Made by a program: the position numbers and the translations under genes. Source: Clostridium cavendishii DSM 21758 (GTDB lineage: Bacteria; Bacillota; Clostridia; Clostridiales; Clostridiaceae). From it: DNA of 64,000 nt. Of the stretch, positions 43,611 to 52,970 are shown piece by piece. A model generated the notes under the pieces. The model saw only the letters and a program-made list of their open reading frames with translations. It had not been told where the DNA came from and made no database searches. Positions within the stretch are counted from its first letter, which is position 1, and each line of letters starts with the position of its first letter. The stretch spans positions 1 through 64,000 of the forward strand of contig NZ_FQZB01000003.1 in NCBI RefSeq assembly GCF_900141845.1, in the 5' to 3' direction.

Positions 43611-44747
43611 TTATTTCTTTCCCCACTCTTTAAGCTTTTGTTCTTTAAATTCGCTATAGCAATTTGCATCTATAGCAGCTCTTACTTCTTCCATAAGTTT
43701 ATTATAAAAATAAAGATTATGAAGAACACAAAGTCTCATTGCTAACATTTCTTTAGCTTTAAACAAATGTCTTATATAAGCTCTAGTATAATTCTTACAA
43801 GCTGGACAATCACATTTTTCATCTATAGGTCTAGCATCAAGTTCGTATTTAGCATTCATTAATTTAATACTACCTTCACTTGTAAATAAATGTCCATGTC
43901 TTCCATTTCTAGCCGGAAGTACACAATCAAAGAAATCTACACCTCTTTCTACTGCTTCTAATATATTTTCAGGTGTTCCAACCCCCATTAGATATATTGG
44001 TTTATCTTCAGGAAGATGTGGTACAACTGCATCTATCACCCTATACATTTCTTCATGAGTTTCTCCTACAGCAAGACCACCTATAGCATAGCCATCTAAA
44101 TCCATTTTAGTAATAGTTTTAGCATGCTCTATTCTTATATCTTCATAGACACCACCTTGATTTATTCCAAATAACATTTGTTCCTTATTTATAGTATCTT
44201 CTAAAGAATTTAGTCTATCCATTTCTATTTTACATCTTTCAAGCCATCTTGTTGTTCTTTCTACAGACTTTTCAACATATTCTCTAGTGGATGGATTAGG
44301 TATACACTCATCAAAAGCCATAGCTATAGTAGAAGCTAAATTACTTTGTATTTGCATACTTTCCTCTGGTCCCATAAATATCTTTCTACCATCTATGTGA
44401 GAACTAAAATATACACCTTCTTCTTTTATTTTTCTCATACCTGCTAAAGAAAACACCTGAAATCCACCTGAATCAGTAAGTATAGGTCTATCCCAATTCA
44501 TAAACTTATGTAATCCACCCATCTTTTTAACAACATTATCTCCTGGTCTTAAATGAAGGTGATAAGTGTTTGAAAGTTCAACTTGGCATCTTATGTCCTT
44601 TAAATCCATAGAAGAAACCGCTCCCTTAATAGCAGCTAAAGTTCCCACATTCATAAAAACAGGAGTTTGTATAACTCCATGAGGCGTTCTAAACTCACCT
44701 CTTCTTGCTTTACCATCTTTTTTTATTAAAGTGTACCTTTTACTCAC
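43611..44747 (-). CDS. tgt: Queuine/preQ1 tRNA-guanine transglycosylase
   Basis: 378 residues from the GTG at 44747 (SKRYTLIKKDGKARRG), which has AAGGA about 10 nt upstream. A longer frame would overlap queA. It exchanges G34 of GUN-anticodon tRNAs for preQ1. Motifs are the catalytic Asp in 'LTDSGGFQVFSL', 'GGLAVGETHEEMY', 'YLMGVGTPENILEAV', the second catalytic Asp in 'FDCVLPARNGRHG', and zinc ligands in 'KCDCPACKNYTRAYIRHL'. It works with QueA, encoded directly upstream. Confidence 0.96.
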   Translation of the reverse strand: MSKRYTLIKKDGKARRGEFRTPHGVIQTPVFMNVGTLAAIKGAVSSMDLKDIRCQVELSNTYHLHLRPGDNVVKKMGGLHKFMNWDRPILTDSGGFQVFSLAGMRKIKEEGVYFSSHIDGRKIFMGPEESMQIQSNLASTIAMAFDECIPNPSTREYVEKSVERTTRWLERCKIEMDRLNSLEDTINKEQMLFGINQGGVYEDIRIEHAKTITKMDLDGYAIGGLAVGETHEEMYRVIDAVVPHLPEDKPIYLMGVGTPENILEAVERGVDFFDCVLPARNGRHGHLFTSEGSIKLMNAKYELDARPIDEKCDCPACKNYTRAYIRHLFKAKEMLAMRLCVLHNLYFYNKLMEEVRAAIDANCYSEFKEQKLKEWGKK

Positions 44748-44766
44748 TAAATTCACATCCTTCGCT

Positions 44767-45792
44767 CTATTTAATAAACATAGAATCTCCAAAGGAGAAA
44801 AATCTATATTTTTCTTTAACCGCAGTGTTATAAGCGTTCATAACATTTTCTTTACCCGCAAGTGCTGAAACTAACATTATAAGTGTTGATTCTGGCAAAT
44901 GAAAATTTGTTATTAAAGAGTCTACTACCTTATATTTATAACCTGGATATATAAATATATCAGTCCATCCACTTTGAGGTTTAACAATTCCATTTTCATC
45001 TGCTATAGTTTCTAAAGTTCTTGTAGATGTAGTACCTACTGAAATAACTCTATGCCCAAGTTGTTTAGTTTTATTTATAATATCTGCATCTTCTTTGGAC
45101 AATTGATAAAATTCTGAATGCATCACATGATTTTCTATAGTATCAACCTTTACTGGTCTAAAAGTTCCAAGCCCTACATGTAATGTTAAAAAAGCTATAT
45201 TAATCCCTTTAGCTTTTATTTCTTCAATCAATTCCTTAGTAAAATGTAACCCTGCAGTAGGCGCCGCTGCTGAACCTTTTTCCTTAGAGTATACTGTTTG
45301 ATATCTTTCTTTATCTTCTAATTTCTCATGTATGTATGGAGGTAATGGCATTTGTCCAAGTTCATCTAATACTTGTTCAAAAATTCCATCATAAGAAAAT
45401 TCAATTATTCTATTTCCTTCTTCTCCAATTTCTTTAACTGTAGCTTTTAACTTTCCATCTCCAAAAGTGAAAACTGTTCCAATCTTTGCTCGCTTTCCTG
45501 GCTTAGCTAAGGCTTCCCAAGTATCTCCATGAAGTCTTTTAAGTAGCAAAAATTCTATTTTACCACCAGTACCTTCTTTTTCTCCTATAAGTCTTGCAGG
45601 TAATACCCTAGTATTATTTAAAACCAAAGTATCTCCTGGATTCAAATAATCTATAATATCATGAAAACTCTTATGCTCTACTTCCCCAGTATTCCTATCT
45701 AATACCATAAGTCTCGAAGCATCCCTTTTTTCAAGTGGGCATTGGGCTATAAGCTCTTCTGGTAAATCAAAATAAAAATCATTAACCTTCAT
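44767..45792 (-). CDS. queA: S-adenosylmethionine:tRNA ribosyltransferase-isomerase
   Basis: 341 residues. It converts preQ1-tRNA to epoxyqueuosine. Family patterns are 'FYFDLPEELIAQCPLEKRD', 'VLNNTRVLPARL', 'GSAAAPTAGLHFTKEL', 'LHVGLGTFRPV' and 'TNFHLPESTLIMLVSALAG'. It lies between ruvB (20 bp upstream) and tgt (19 bp downstream), the widespread ruvAB-queA-tgt arrangement. Confidence 0.97.
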   Translation of the reverse strand: MKVNDFYFDLPEELIAQCPLEKRDASRLMVLDRNTGEVEHKSFHDIIDYLNPGDTLVLNNTRVLPARLIGEKEGTGGKIEFLLLKRLHGDTWEALAKPGKRAKIGTVFTFGDGKLKATVKEIGEEGNRIIEFSYDGIFEQVLDELGQMPLPPYIHEKLEDKERYQTVYSKEKGSAAAPTAGLHFTKELIEEIKAKGINIAFLTLHVGLGTFRPVKVDTIENHVMHSEFYQLSKEDADIINKTKQLGHRVISVGTTSTRTLETIADENGIVKPQSGWTDIFIYPGYKYKVVDSLITNFHLPESTLIMLVSALAGKENVMNAYNTAVKEKYRFFSFGDSMFIK

Positions 45793-45811
45793 TAATTATC
45801 CACCTTCTTAT

Positions 45812-46852
45812 CTAGTCTTTAAACAAACTACATTGATCTGTAGATTGATTTATTTTCTTCTTTCTTGTTCTTCCTAAATGTTTATACGCCTTATCAGTTG
45901 CCACTCTTCCTCTAGGAGTTCTTATTATGAATCCCTTTTGAAGTAAATAAGGCTCATAAACATCTTCTATAGTATCTAATTCCTCACCCACAAAATATGA
46001 AAGAGTTTCAATACCTACTGGACCACCATTAAAATTATCTATAATAGCTTCTAGTATTTTATTATCAATTCTATCAAAACCTTCATTATCAACTTCTAGC
46101 ATTTCTAATGCCTGCTTTGCACATTCGAAGCTTATAGTACTATCAAAAATAACCTCTGAGTAATCTCTAACTCTTTTTAATAATCTATTGGCTATTCTCG
46201 GAGTTCCTCTAGAACGTCTAGCTATTTCTTCAGCGCCTTCTGATGTAATCTCTGTATTAAGTATTGCTGAACTTCTAACTATTATTTCTTTAAGTTGCTC
46301 ATTTGTATAATATTCCATAGAACACAAAACCCCAAATCTATCTCTAAGAGGAGCTGTTAACATACCAACTCTAGTAGTAGCTCCTATTAAGGTAAACTTA
46401 GGAAGGTCTAATCTTATAGATTTTGCAGCTGCACCCTTTCCTATTACTATATCTAATACAAAATCCTCCATAGCAGGATACAATATTTCTTCCACACTTC
46501 TGTTTAATCTGTGAATTTCATCTATAAATAGTACATCTTTATCATTTAAGGTAGTAAGTATAGCAGCTAGATCTCCCGCTCTCTCAATAGCTGGACCAGA
46601 AGTTACTTTTAAAGAACCTCCCATTTCCTTTGCTATTATATTAGCAAGAGTAGTCTTACCTAGTCCTGGTGGCCCATATAAAAGAGCATGATCCAAGGAC
46701 TCTCCCCTATTTTTTGCAGCTTTTATGAATATGTTAAGTCTTTCCTTAACTTTATCTTGACCTATATATTCATTTATTCGTTGCGGTCTTAAACTTAATT
46801 CGTTATTTAAATCAAACTCTGTTTCACCAGCATTTAATATTCTATCTTCCAT
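45812..46852 (-). CDS. ruvB: Holliday junction branch-migration ATPase RuvB
   Basis: 346 residues, full length. 'LRPQRINEYIGQDKVKE' opens the protein. Walker A is GPPGLGKTT, Walker B is 'LFIDEIHRLNR', sensor 1 is 'TLIGATTRVGMLTAPLRDRF', and the winged-helix C-terminus includes 'FIIRTPRGRVATDKAY'. The hexamer drives branch migration with RuvA. It is 12 bp downstream of ruvA. Confidence 0.97.
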   Translation of the reverse strand: MEDRILNAGETEFDLNNELSLRPQRINEYIGQDKVKERLNIFIKAAKNRGESLDHALLYGPPGLGKTTLANIIAKEMGGSLKVTSGPAIERAGDLAAILTTLNDKDVLFIDEIHRLNRSVEEILYPAMEDFVLDIVIGKGAAAKSIRLDLPKFTLIGATTRVGMLTAPLRDRFGVLCSMEYYTNEQLKEIIVRSSAILNTEITSEGAEEIARRSRGTPRIANRLLKRVRDYSEVIFDSTISFECAKQALEMLEVDNEGFDRIDNKILEAIIDNFNGGPVGIETLSYFVGEELDTIEDVYEPYLLQKGFIIRTPRGRVATDKAYKHLGRTRKKKINQSTDQCSLFKD

Positions 46853-46864
46853 TTAAAACACTCC

Positions 46865-47464
46865 CTAATTCATTAAGAGTTTTAAACAATTTTTAATAAT
46901 ATTTTCTATAGTATCATTTTTTTCAACTTTGGATAAGGCTTTATTTGCTTCCTTGTCAGTATACCCTAAAGCCATAAGTGCACCAATTGCTTCATTTATA
47001 TTATTTGAATACTCATCTGTTAAATTATGAACTTCATTAATTTCAGCATCTATAAATTCATCTGGTTTAAGCTTATCTTTAAGCTCTAGTATTATTCTTT
47101 GAGCAGTTTTTTTACCTATACCAGGTGCTCTTGTAATATGCTTCTCGTCACCAATCATTATAGAATATTTAAGATTATTAACACTACTAATTGAAAGCAA
47201 AGACAAAGACGCTTTAGCTCCAACTCCATTTATAGATAATAAAAGCTTAAACATTCCAAGTTCTTCCTTAGTTAAAAATCCATAAAGCCCTATAAAGTCT
47301 TCTCTCACAATCTGATCTAGATAGAGCATAACCTTAGAACCAACCTTAGGCAATTGAGCCATTGTATTCCCAGAGGTAAATATCTTATATCCTATTTCAT
47401 TATTTTCTATTACAACAAAATCTTTATTTATACCAACAAATTCACCTTTAATATATTCGTACAA
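46865..47464 (-). CDS. ruvA: Holliday junction DNA-binding protein RuvA
   Basis: 199 residues. It has an N-terminal OB domain ('MYEYIKGEFVGI'), two helix-hairpin-helix motifs ('LLSINGVGAKASLSLLS', 'APGIGKKTAQRIILELKDKL') and a C-terminal domain III ('ALMALGYTDKEANKAL') that contacts RuvB. It targets RuvB to Holliday junctions. It starts the ruvA-ruvB-queA-tgt run, after the terminator of the BofC-like gene. Confidence 0.96.
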   Translation of the reverse strand: MYEYIKGEFVGINKDFVVIENNEIGYKIFTSGNTMAQLPKVGSKVMLYLDQIVREDFIGLYGFLTKEELGMFKLLLSINGVGAKASLSLLSISSVNNLKYSIMIGDEKHITRAPGIGKKTAQRIILELKDKLKPDEFIDAEINEVHNLTDEYSNNINEAIGALMALGYTDKEANKALSKVEKNDTIENIIKNCLKLLMN

Positions 47465-47542
47465 TATTTATCCCCCCATTCTATACAAAGGTCTACATAT
47501 TACTTTAACATTTTAGCCTAATATTATCAAGAATAAGCAGAA

Positions 47543-47576
47543 AAATAGGATGGCATTTTTTAATACCACCCTATTT
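47543..47576 (-). terminator. Terminator after BofC-like gene
   Basis: AAATAGGGTGGTAT pairs with ATGCCATCCTATTT (two G-U pairs) around a 6-nt loop, with TTC following on the minus strand. It begins 3 nt after the stop codon. Confidence 0.75.
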
Positions 47577-47578
47577 CA

Positions 47579-48172
47579 TTAGCTTGTATATCCTGATAAA
47601 GCTTCTTCAGCTTCCTCTTTTGTCTTAAACTCTTTTTGGAAATTAATAATCTTCTGCTTATCAACATCTTTTAAGCTATCAACCTTTTTAACACTTATAT
47701 CTGATTCTGCATTTTCTACAGTAGCCTCACCCTTATCATTAGTTTTATATATAGCTATAAAGCCATCTTTTTCCCCTAAGTAATAAGCATTAGATTTTAG
47801 AACCTTAATAGAATCTCTTATTAAAACAATATTATTCTCATCAAAGCTTTCAATTTTATAATTTAACTTACCATAGAAATCAATAATATCTTGCTTTTTA
47901 GGATCATCATTTGAAACTTCCTTTTTAAGCTCTTCATAACTTAAAGTTTTATCTATGGCAAACTTTCCATCCTTCGTTTTTGTTTTTAAAACTATATTAA
48001 CTTTATCATTTACAGTATTGGCATTAGAATTATATACTGGCTTAGAATTTTCAACTTTAGGATCTACTTTTTGTTTACCTAAATATTTTAACGAAACGGT
48101 ATAACTCATCAAAAATATAATGCCTACTAAACTAAAAACAAGAAAAATTAAATAAGCCCTCTTCTTATTCAT
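47579..48172 (-). CDS. BofC-like secreted/anchored protein
   Basis: 197 residues from the ATG at 48172 (MNKKRAYLIF), which has GAGGTG 5 nt upstream. A basic N-terminus and hydrophobic segment (about 5-27) form a signal peptide or anchor. The outside part ends in a BofC C-terminal-like domain ('DGFIAIYKTNDKGEATVEN'). In Bacillus, BofC acts in the intermembrane space of the forespore to inhibit SpoIVB and lies next to ruvAB. The same neighbourhood here supports the assignment, though overall similarity is modest and a sporulation-specific promoter was not confirmed. Confidence 0.7.
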   Translation of the reverse strand: MNKKRAYLIFLVFSLVGIIFLMSYTVSLKYLGKQKVDPKVENSKPVYNSNANTVNDKVNIVLKTKTKDGKFAIDKTLSYEELKKEVSNDDPKKQDIIDFYGKLNYKIESFDENNIVLIRDSIKVLKSNAYYLGEKDGFIAIYKTNDKGEATVENAESDISVKKVDSLKDVDKQKIINFQKEFKTKEEAEEALSGYTS

Positions 48173-48265
48173 ATTATCACCTCTATAAGAAATTATTTCC
48201 AATTATCTTTTTTTTATACATTTTTTAGCATTATAACAAAAAAACTATTACCGCCTATATAAATC

Positions 48266-48302
48266 CTAATTTTTTATAATATTATATTTTATAAAAAATT
48301 AG
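48266..48302. repeat. Perfect 14-bp inverted repeat, 9-nt loop
   Basis: CTAATTTTTTATAA and its complement flank TATTATATT between the divergent BofC-like and suf genes. It may act as a transcriptional barrier or protein site. Confidence 0.45.
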
Positions 48303-48383
48303 ATTAATCCCAAGAATAATTGACTTTGTTTTTCAATTATTTATGCATATCATATAATAATTTCTATTTAAGAATAAAAAATA

Positions 48384-48412
48384 TTGACACTTGTATCCAC
48401 TAATGCTATGAT
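48384..48412 (+). promoter_or_regulatory. suf operon promoter
   Basis: Perfect -35 TTGACA, a 17-nt spacer and TATGAT. The predicted start is near 48419, about 55 nt before the sufC ATG. Confidence 0.72.
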
Positions 48413-48422
48413 TAAATCAAAT

Positions 48423-48439
48423 CAGAGTAAAATACTCGG
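48423..48439 (+). promoter_or_regulatory. Candidate Fe-S-responsive (Rrf2/IscR-type) operator at suf start site
   Basis: CAGAGTA-AAA-TACTCGG is an inverted repeat (6 of 7 positions) just downstream of the -10 box, where repressor binding would block transcription. The ACTCGG half resembles IscR-type half-sites, but the regulator is inferred. Confidence 0.45.
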
Positions 48440-48473
48440 CTTTACTAAATAATAGAGATAGAGGTGTTATATA

Positions 48474-49226
48474 ATGAGTGATAAACTTTTAAAAATAAAG
48501 GATCTTCATACAACGGTGGAAGATAAAGAAATATTAAAAGGATTAAATTTAGAAATTAACAAAGGTGAAATACATGTAATAATGGGACCTAATGGTGCTG
48601 GTAAGTCAACCCTTGCAAATACAATTATGGGGCACCCAAGATATAATGTTGTTTCTGGAAATATAGATTTTGAAAATGAAGATATAAAAGAATTAAAAAC
48701 AAATGAAAGAGCTAAAAAAGGTATATTTTTATCCTTTCAACATCCAGAAGAAGTTCCTGGTATAAATGTTGAAAACTTTATAAGAACTGCCAAATCCGCT
48801 ATTGATGAAAAACCCGTAAGCATGCTTACATTTAATATGAAACTTCAAAAAAAATTAGATGCTTTAAAAATGGATAAATCTTACGCTGAAAGGTATTTAA
48901 ATGTAGGTTTCTCCGGTGGAGAAAAAAAGAAGAATGAAATTCTTCAAATGATTCTACTTGAACCAAAACTTGCCATTCTGGATGAAACTGATTCAGGCCT
49001 TGATGTAGATGCTGTAAAGATAGTTTCGCAAGGTGTTAATATGTATAAAAATGATACTAATTCAATTCTTATAATAACTCATAATACAAAAATATTAGAA
49101 CATTTAACTCCAAACTTTGTTCATGTTCTAATAGATGGAAAAATAGTTCATACTGGAGACGCTTCATTAGCTGATGAAATTAACACTAATGGATACGAAC
49201 GTTTCCTAAATGATAATTTAAAGTAG
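48474..49226 (+). CDS. sufC: Fe-S cluster assembly ATPase SufC
   Basis: 250 residues, a soluble ABC ATPase. Walker A is 'GPNGAGKSTLA', the signature is 'FSGGEKKKNEILQM', Walker B is 'LAILDETDSGLDVDA' and the switch His is in 'ILIITHNTKI'. It energises the SufBCD scaffold. It is the first gene of the sufCBDSU operon, with a GAGGTG ribosome binding site 7 nt before the ATG. Confidence 0.97.
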   Translation: MSDKLLKIKDLHTTVEDKEILKGLNLEINKGEIHVIMGPNGAGKSTLANTIMGHPRYNVVSGNIDFENEDIKELKTNERAKKGIFLSFQHPEEVPGINVENFIRTAKSAIDEKPVSMLTFNMKLQKKLDALKMDKSYAERYLNVGFSGGEKKKNEILQMILLEPKLAILDETDSGLDVDAVKIVSQGVNMYKNDTNSILIITHNTKILEHLTPNFVHVLIDGKIVHTGDASLADEINTNGYERFLNDNLK

Positions 49227-49235
49227 GTGAATTAA

Positions 49236-50639
49236 ATGGCAAAAAAGACGGTTGTTGCTGATATAGATAGAGGTATTTACGATGTAATAAATGAAGATAA
49301 TTTTAGTTATAAATCTGATAAAGGATTAACTGAAGAAATAGTAACTACTATTTCTAATGAAAAAAATGAACCTGAATGGATGTTAAATTTTAGACTTAGA
49401 AGTCTTAAAATATATAACGAATTGAAAATTCCAGATTGGGGACCTGACATTAGTGACTTAGATATGGATAATATAGTAACTTATGTTAAGCCAAAAACTT
49501 CTATGACTGAAAGCTGGGATGCTGTTCCAGAAGATATAAAAGATACTTTTGAAAGACTCGGAATCCCCCAAGCAGAAAGAGAATCCCTAGCTGGCGTTGG
49601 TGCACAATATGACTCTGAAGTAGTTTACCATAATGTTAAAGAAGAACTAGTAAAACAAGGTGTCATATATACTGATATGGATTCTGCTGTTCGTGATTAT
49701 GAGGATATAGTAAAAAAACACTTTATGAAATTAGTTCCTCCAAAAGATCATAAGTTTGCAGCCTTACATGGTGCTGTATGGTCAGGTGGTTCCTTTGTAT
49801 ATGTTCCAAGTGGAGTTCATGTAGACATTCCTCTTCAATCTTATTTCAGATTAAACTCACCTGGTGCTGGACAATTCGAACACACTTTAATAATAGTTGA
49901 GAAAGGTGCCTCTCTACACTTTATAGAAGGATGCTCAGCTCCAAAATATAATGTTACTAATTTACACGCTGGTTGTGTTGAACTTTTTGTAAATGAAGAT
50001 GCTAAATTAAGATACAGTACTATTGAAAATTGGTCTAGAAATATGCTAAACCTTAATACAAAAAGAGCTGTTGTTGAGAAAAATGGAATTATAGAATGGG
50101 TTTCAGGTTCATTCGGTTCAAAGGTTTCAATGCTCTACCCTATGAGCGTTCTTAAAGGGGATGGAGCTAAATCAGAGTTTACTGGAATAACCTTTGCATC
50201 ATCAGGTCAAGTATTAGATACAGGTACTAAGGTTGTTCATTCTGCTCCTAATACTTCTTCAACTATAAACTCTAAGTCTATTTCAAGAGATGGTGGTGTT
50301 GCTGTTTATAGAGGTGTAGTAAAAATAAATGCTAATGCTAAAAATGCTAAATCCTATGTATCCTGCGAATCATTAATGCTTGATAATAAGTCAAAATCAG
50401 ATACTATTCCAGTTATCGAAATAGAAAATGATGAAGTTGATATGGGACATGAAGCTAAAATAGGAAGAATTAGCGATGATGCTATATTCTATCTTATGAG
50501 CAGGGGAATATCCGAAGAAGAAGCAAAAGCTATGATAGTTAGAGGCTTTGTTGAACCTATAACTAAAGAATTACCTCTAGAATATGCCGTAGAAATGAAT
50601 AATCTTATAAATATAGAACTAGAAGGCACTATAGGTTAG
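49236..50639 (+). CDS. sufB: Fe-S cluster assembly scaffold SufB
   Basis: 467 residues. Conserved blocks are 'FRLRSLKIYNELKIPDWGPD', 'VPSGVHVDIPLQSYFR', 'HFIEGCSAPKYNVTNLHAG' with the scaffold Cys, and the C-terminal 'HEAKIGRISDDAIFYLMSRG'. With SufC and SufD it forms the complex on which Fe-S clusters are assembled. It lies 9 bp after sufC. Confidence 0.97.
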   Translation: MAKKTVVADIDRGIYDVINEDNFSYKSDKGLTEEIVTTISNEKNEPEWMLNFRLRSLKIYNELKIPDWGPDISDLDMDNIVTYVKPKTSMTESWDAVPEDIKDTFERLGIPQAERESLAGVGAQYDSEVVYHNVKEELVKQGVIYTDMDSAVRDYEDIVKKHFMKLVPPKDHKFAALHGAVWSGGSFVYVPSGVHVDIPLQSYFRLNSPGAGQFEHTLIIVEKGASLHFIEGCSAPKYNVTNLHAGCVELFVNEDAKLRYSTIENWSRNMLNLNTKRAVVEKNGIIEWVSGSFGSKVSMLYPMSVLKGDGAKSEFTGITFASSGQVLDTGTKVVHSAPNTSSTINSKSISRDGGVAVYRGVVKINANAKNAKSYVSCESLMLDNKSKSDTIPVIEIENDEVDMGHEAKIGRISDDAIFYLMSRGISEEEAKAMIVRGFVEPITKELPLEYAVEMNNLINIELEGTIG

Positions 50640-50653
50640 GAGGGAGAATTAAA

Positions 50654-51751
50654 ATGAGTAGATATAATAATCTAAATACCATTCCTGTAAAAACTTACAG
50701 ATGGCTTAAAATTAATGATATAAGTTTAAAAGAAAACTATATCCCTAAATATAATGAGTATAAAAAGGAATTTATTAATATAGAAAATACTGAAAATTAC
50801 AATTTAATTAAAACTATTGATTCACCTTTATACTCAGAACTACTTTCTAATGATTTTGGGGTTAGTACAGAACTTGTAAATGAGGCTATAGAAAACTTTA
50901 ATGCTGGCTTCTCACTTACTATAAAAAAAGACTTTAAATTAAAAGAACCTAAACTTGTAAACTTTAAAGTTGATGAACTTAACCCTGAGCTTATCGATTA
51001 TAATATAATAAAACTTGAAGAAAATAGTGAAGCAAGCTTAGTTATTAACTATTCTTCAGATAATAATATTCAAGGTTACCATAATGGTGTTACTAAAATT
51101 GTAGTTGCTGATGGAGCTAAACTAAATCTTATAATAATTCAAGATTTTAACTCAGAAAGCTTAAACTTTAATTCTGTAGTTTCACATATTTATGGTTCTG
51201 GAGAAATCAACTTTATTCCTATGGAGCTTGGAAGTTTAAATACAATTACCAACTACCACTCCTCCCTACTTGGAGAAAAATCTAAGAGTTATTTAAACTC
51301 TATTTATATAGGCGATAAAGAACGTAAAATAGATATTAATTATATAATGAATCACTTTGGAAAAGGATCTTTAAGTGAAATTAAAACTAAAGGTGTTTTA
51401 ATGGATAAATCAAAAAAAACTTTTAGAGGAACTTTAGATTTTAAAAAGGGTGCTTCTAAATCCAAAGGAATTGAAGATGAATTTGTAATGCTTCTAAGTC
51501 CTAAAGTAAGAAACAATTCAATTCCTTTACTACTATGTGAAGAACATGACGTTGAAGGCCAGCATGCAGCATCTGCTGGTAAAATAGATGAGGATACACT
51601 ATTCTATCTTATGAGTAGAGGGCTAAGCGAGAAAGATTCTAAAAAACTTCTTGTAGAAGCTTATTTAAAACCTGTTATAGAAAAAATACCTTTTGAAAAT
51701 TTAAAGCTTGAAATCTTAGAAACACTTAAAGGAAGATTAAATAATGTTTAA
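50654..51751 (+). CDS. sufD: Fe-S cluster assembly protein SufD
   Basis: 365 residues, a SufB paralogue in the same beta-helix family. The N-terminal part is divergent. The C-terminal block is typical: 'FRGTLDFKKGASKSKGIEDE', 'VRNNSIPLLLCEEHDVEGQH' and 'AASAGKIDEDTLFYLMSRGL'. It partners SufB and SufC. It overlaps sufS by 8 bp, indicating coupled translation. Confidence 0.95.
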   Translation: MSRYNNLNTIPVKTYRWLKINDISLKENYIPKYNEYKKEFINIENTENYNLIKTIDSPLYSELLSNDFGVSTELVNEAIENFNAGFSLTIKKDFKLKEPKLVNFKVDELNPELIDYNIIKLEENSEASLVINYSSDNNIQGYHNGVTKIVVADGAKLNLIIIQDFNSESLNFNSVVSHIYGSGEINFIPMELGSLNTITNYHSSLLGEKSKSYLNSIYIGDKERKIDINYIMNHFGKGSLSEIKTKGVLMDKSKKTFRGTLDFKKGASKSKGIEDEFVMLLSPKVRNNSIPLLLCEEHDVEGQHAASAGKIDEDTLFYLMSRGLSEKDSKKLLVEAYLKPVIEKIPFENLKLEILETLKGRLNNV

Positions 51752-52970
51752 AAATTTAATAAATGAATTTCCTATTTTAAATCAAAAGGTTAATAATCAA
51801 AGATTAGTTTATCTAGATAGCGGAGCTACAACTCAAAAACCAAATTCTGTAGTTTCTTCTCTAGAAAACTACTATAACAGTATAAATGCTAACCCTCATA
51901 GAGGAGCTTATTGCTTAAGTACTGCTGCTACTGAAGCTTTTGAAAATTCTAGAGAAAAAGTTAAGAATTTTATAAATGCTAATTCTTCTAAAGAAATAAT
52001 TTTTACTAAAGGAGCTACTGAAGCTCTTAACCTTGTAGCTTACTCTTATGGAATGCATTGTGTAAATGAGGATGATGAAATATTAGTTGCTATTTCAGAA
52101 CATCATTCTAACTTAATTCCATGGCAACAGGTTGCAAAAATTAAAAATGCTAAATTAAAATTTCTTTATTTAAATGATAATTTAGAAATAGATGAAGAAG
52201 AATATAAATCTAAAATAAATGAAAATACTAAAATTTTAGCTATAGCTCATATATCTAATGTAACTGGAGCCATAAACCCTATAAAAGATTTAATAAACTA
52301 TGCTCACAAATTTAATACTAAAGTTGTTGTTGATGCAGCTCAAAGCATAGCACACCATAAAGTAGATGTTACAGATTTAGATGCAGATTTTTTAGTATTC
52401 TCTGGTCATAAAATGTTTGCTCCTATGGGCATCGGAATTTTATATGGTAAAGAAGAACTTTTAGAATCAATGCCACCATTTTTATATGGCGGTGATATGG
52501 TGGAATATGTTTATGAACAAGAAACTACCTTTGACGAATTGCCTCATAAATTTGAAGGTGGTACTCAAAATGTTGAAGGTGCTATAGGACTTTCAAAGGC
52601 TATTGATTTCATAAATGAGCTTGGAATTAATAATATTGAGATTTACGAAAAAGAAATTGTAGATTATGCTACTGAAAAACTTGAAAATTTAGGTTTCTTA
52701 AATCTATATCGCCCTAAAGGAAACAATCATAGTAGTGTTCTCTCCTTCTCTGTTGAAGGTATTCATCCTCATGATTTGGCTAGCATACTAGATTCTAAGT
52801 CTATCTGTGTACGTTCTGGAAATCATTGTGCACAACCACTTATGAGATACCTTGGGATCAATTCTACTTGTAGAGCTAGCTTCTCGATTTATAATTCAAA
52901 AGAGGATGTAGATGCTTTAATAGAAGCTTTAATATATTCAAGGAGGTTATTTGGTTATGGACATGAATAG
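51744..52970 (+). CDS. sufS: Cysteine desulfurase SufS
   Basis: 408 residues, a type II PLP cysteine desulfurase. Motifs are 'VYLDSGATTQKPNSVV', 'HHSNLIPWQQVA', the PLP Lys in 'LVFSGHKMFAPMGIGIL' and the persulfide Cys in the short loop 'SICVRSGNHCAQPLM'. It supplies sulfur through SufU. It overlaps both sufD (8 bp) and sufU. Confidence 0.97.
   Translation: MFKNLINEFPILNQKVNNQRLVYLDSGATTQKPNSVVSSLENYYNSINANPHRGAYCLSTAATEAFENSREKVKNFINANSSKEIIFTKGATEALNLVAYSYGMHCVNEDDEILVAISEHHSNLIPWQQVAKIKNAKLKFLYLNDNLEIDEEEYKSKINENTKILAIAHISNVTGAINPIKDLINYAHKFNTKVVVDAAQSIAHHKVDVTDLDADFLVFSGHKMFAPMGIGILYGKEELLESMPPFLYGGDMVEYVYEQETTFDELPHKFEGGTQNVEGAIGLSKAIDFINELGINNIEIYEKEIVDYATEKLENLGFLNLYRPKGNNHSSVLSFSVEGIHPHDLASILDSKSICVRSGNHCAQPLMRYLGINSTCRASFSIYNSKEDVDALIEALIYSRRLFGYGHE

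Larger units (their letters stand above)
48173..48473. other. Divergent regulatory region between BofC-like gene and suf operon
   Basis: About 300 bp with no gene. It contains a 37-bp inverted repeat (48266-48302), the suf promoter (48384-48412) and a candidate operator (48423-48439). On the minus strand a TATAAT without a good -35 precedes the BofC-like gene. Confidence 0.6.
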
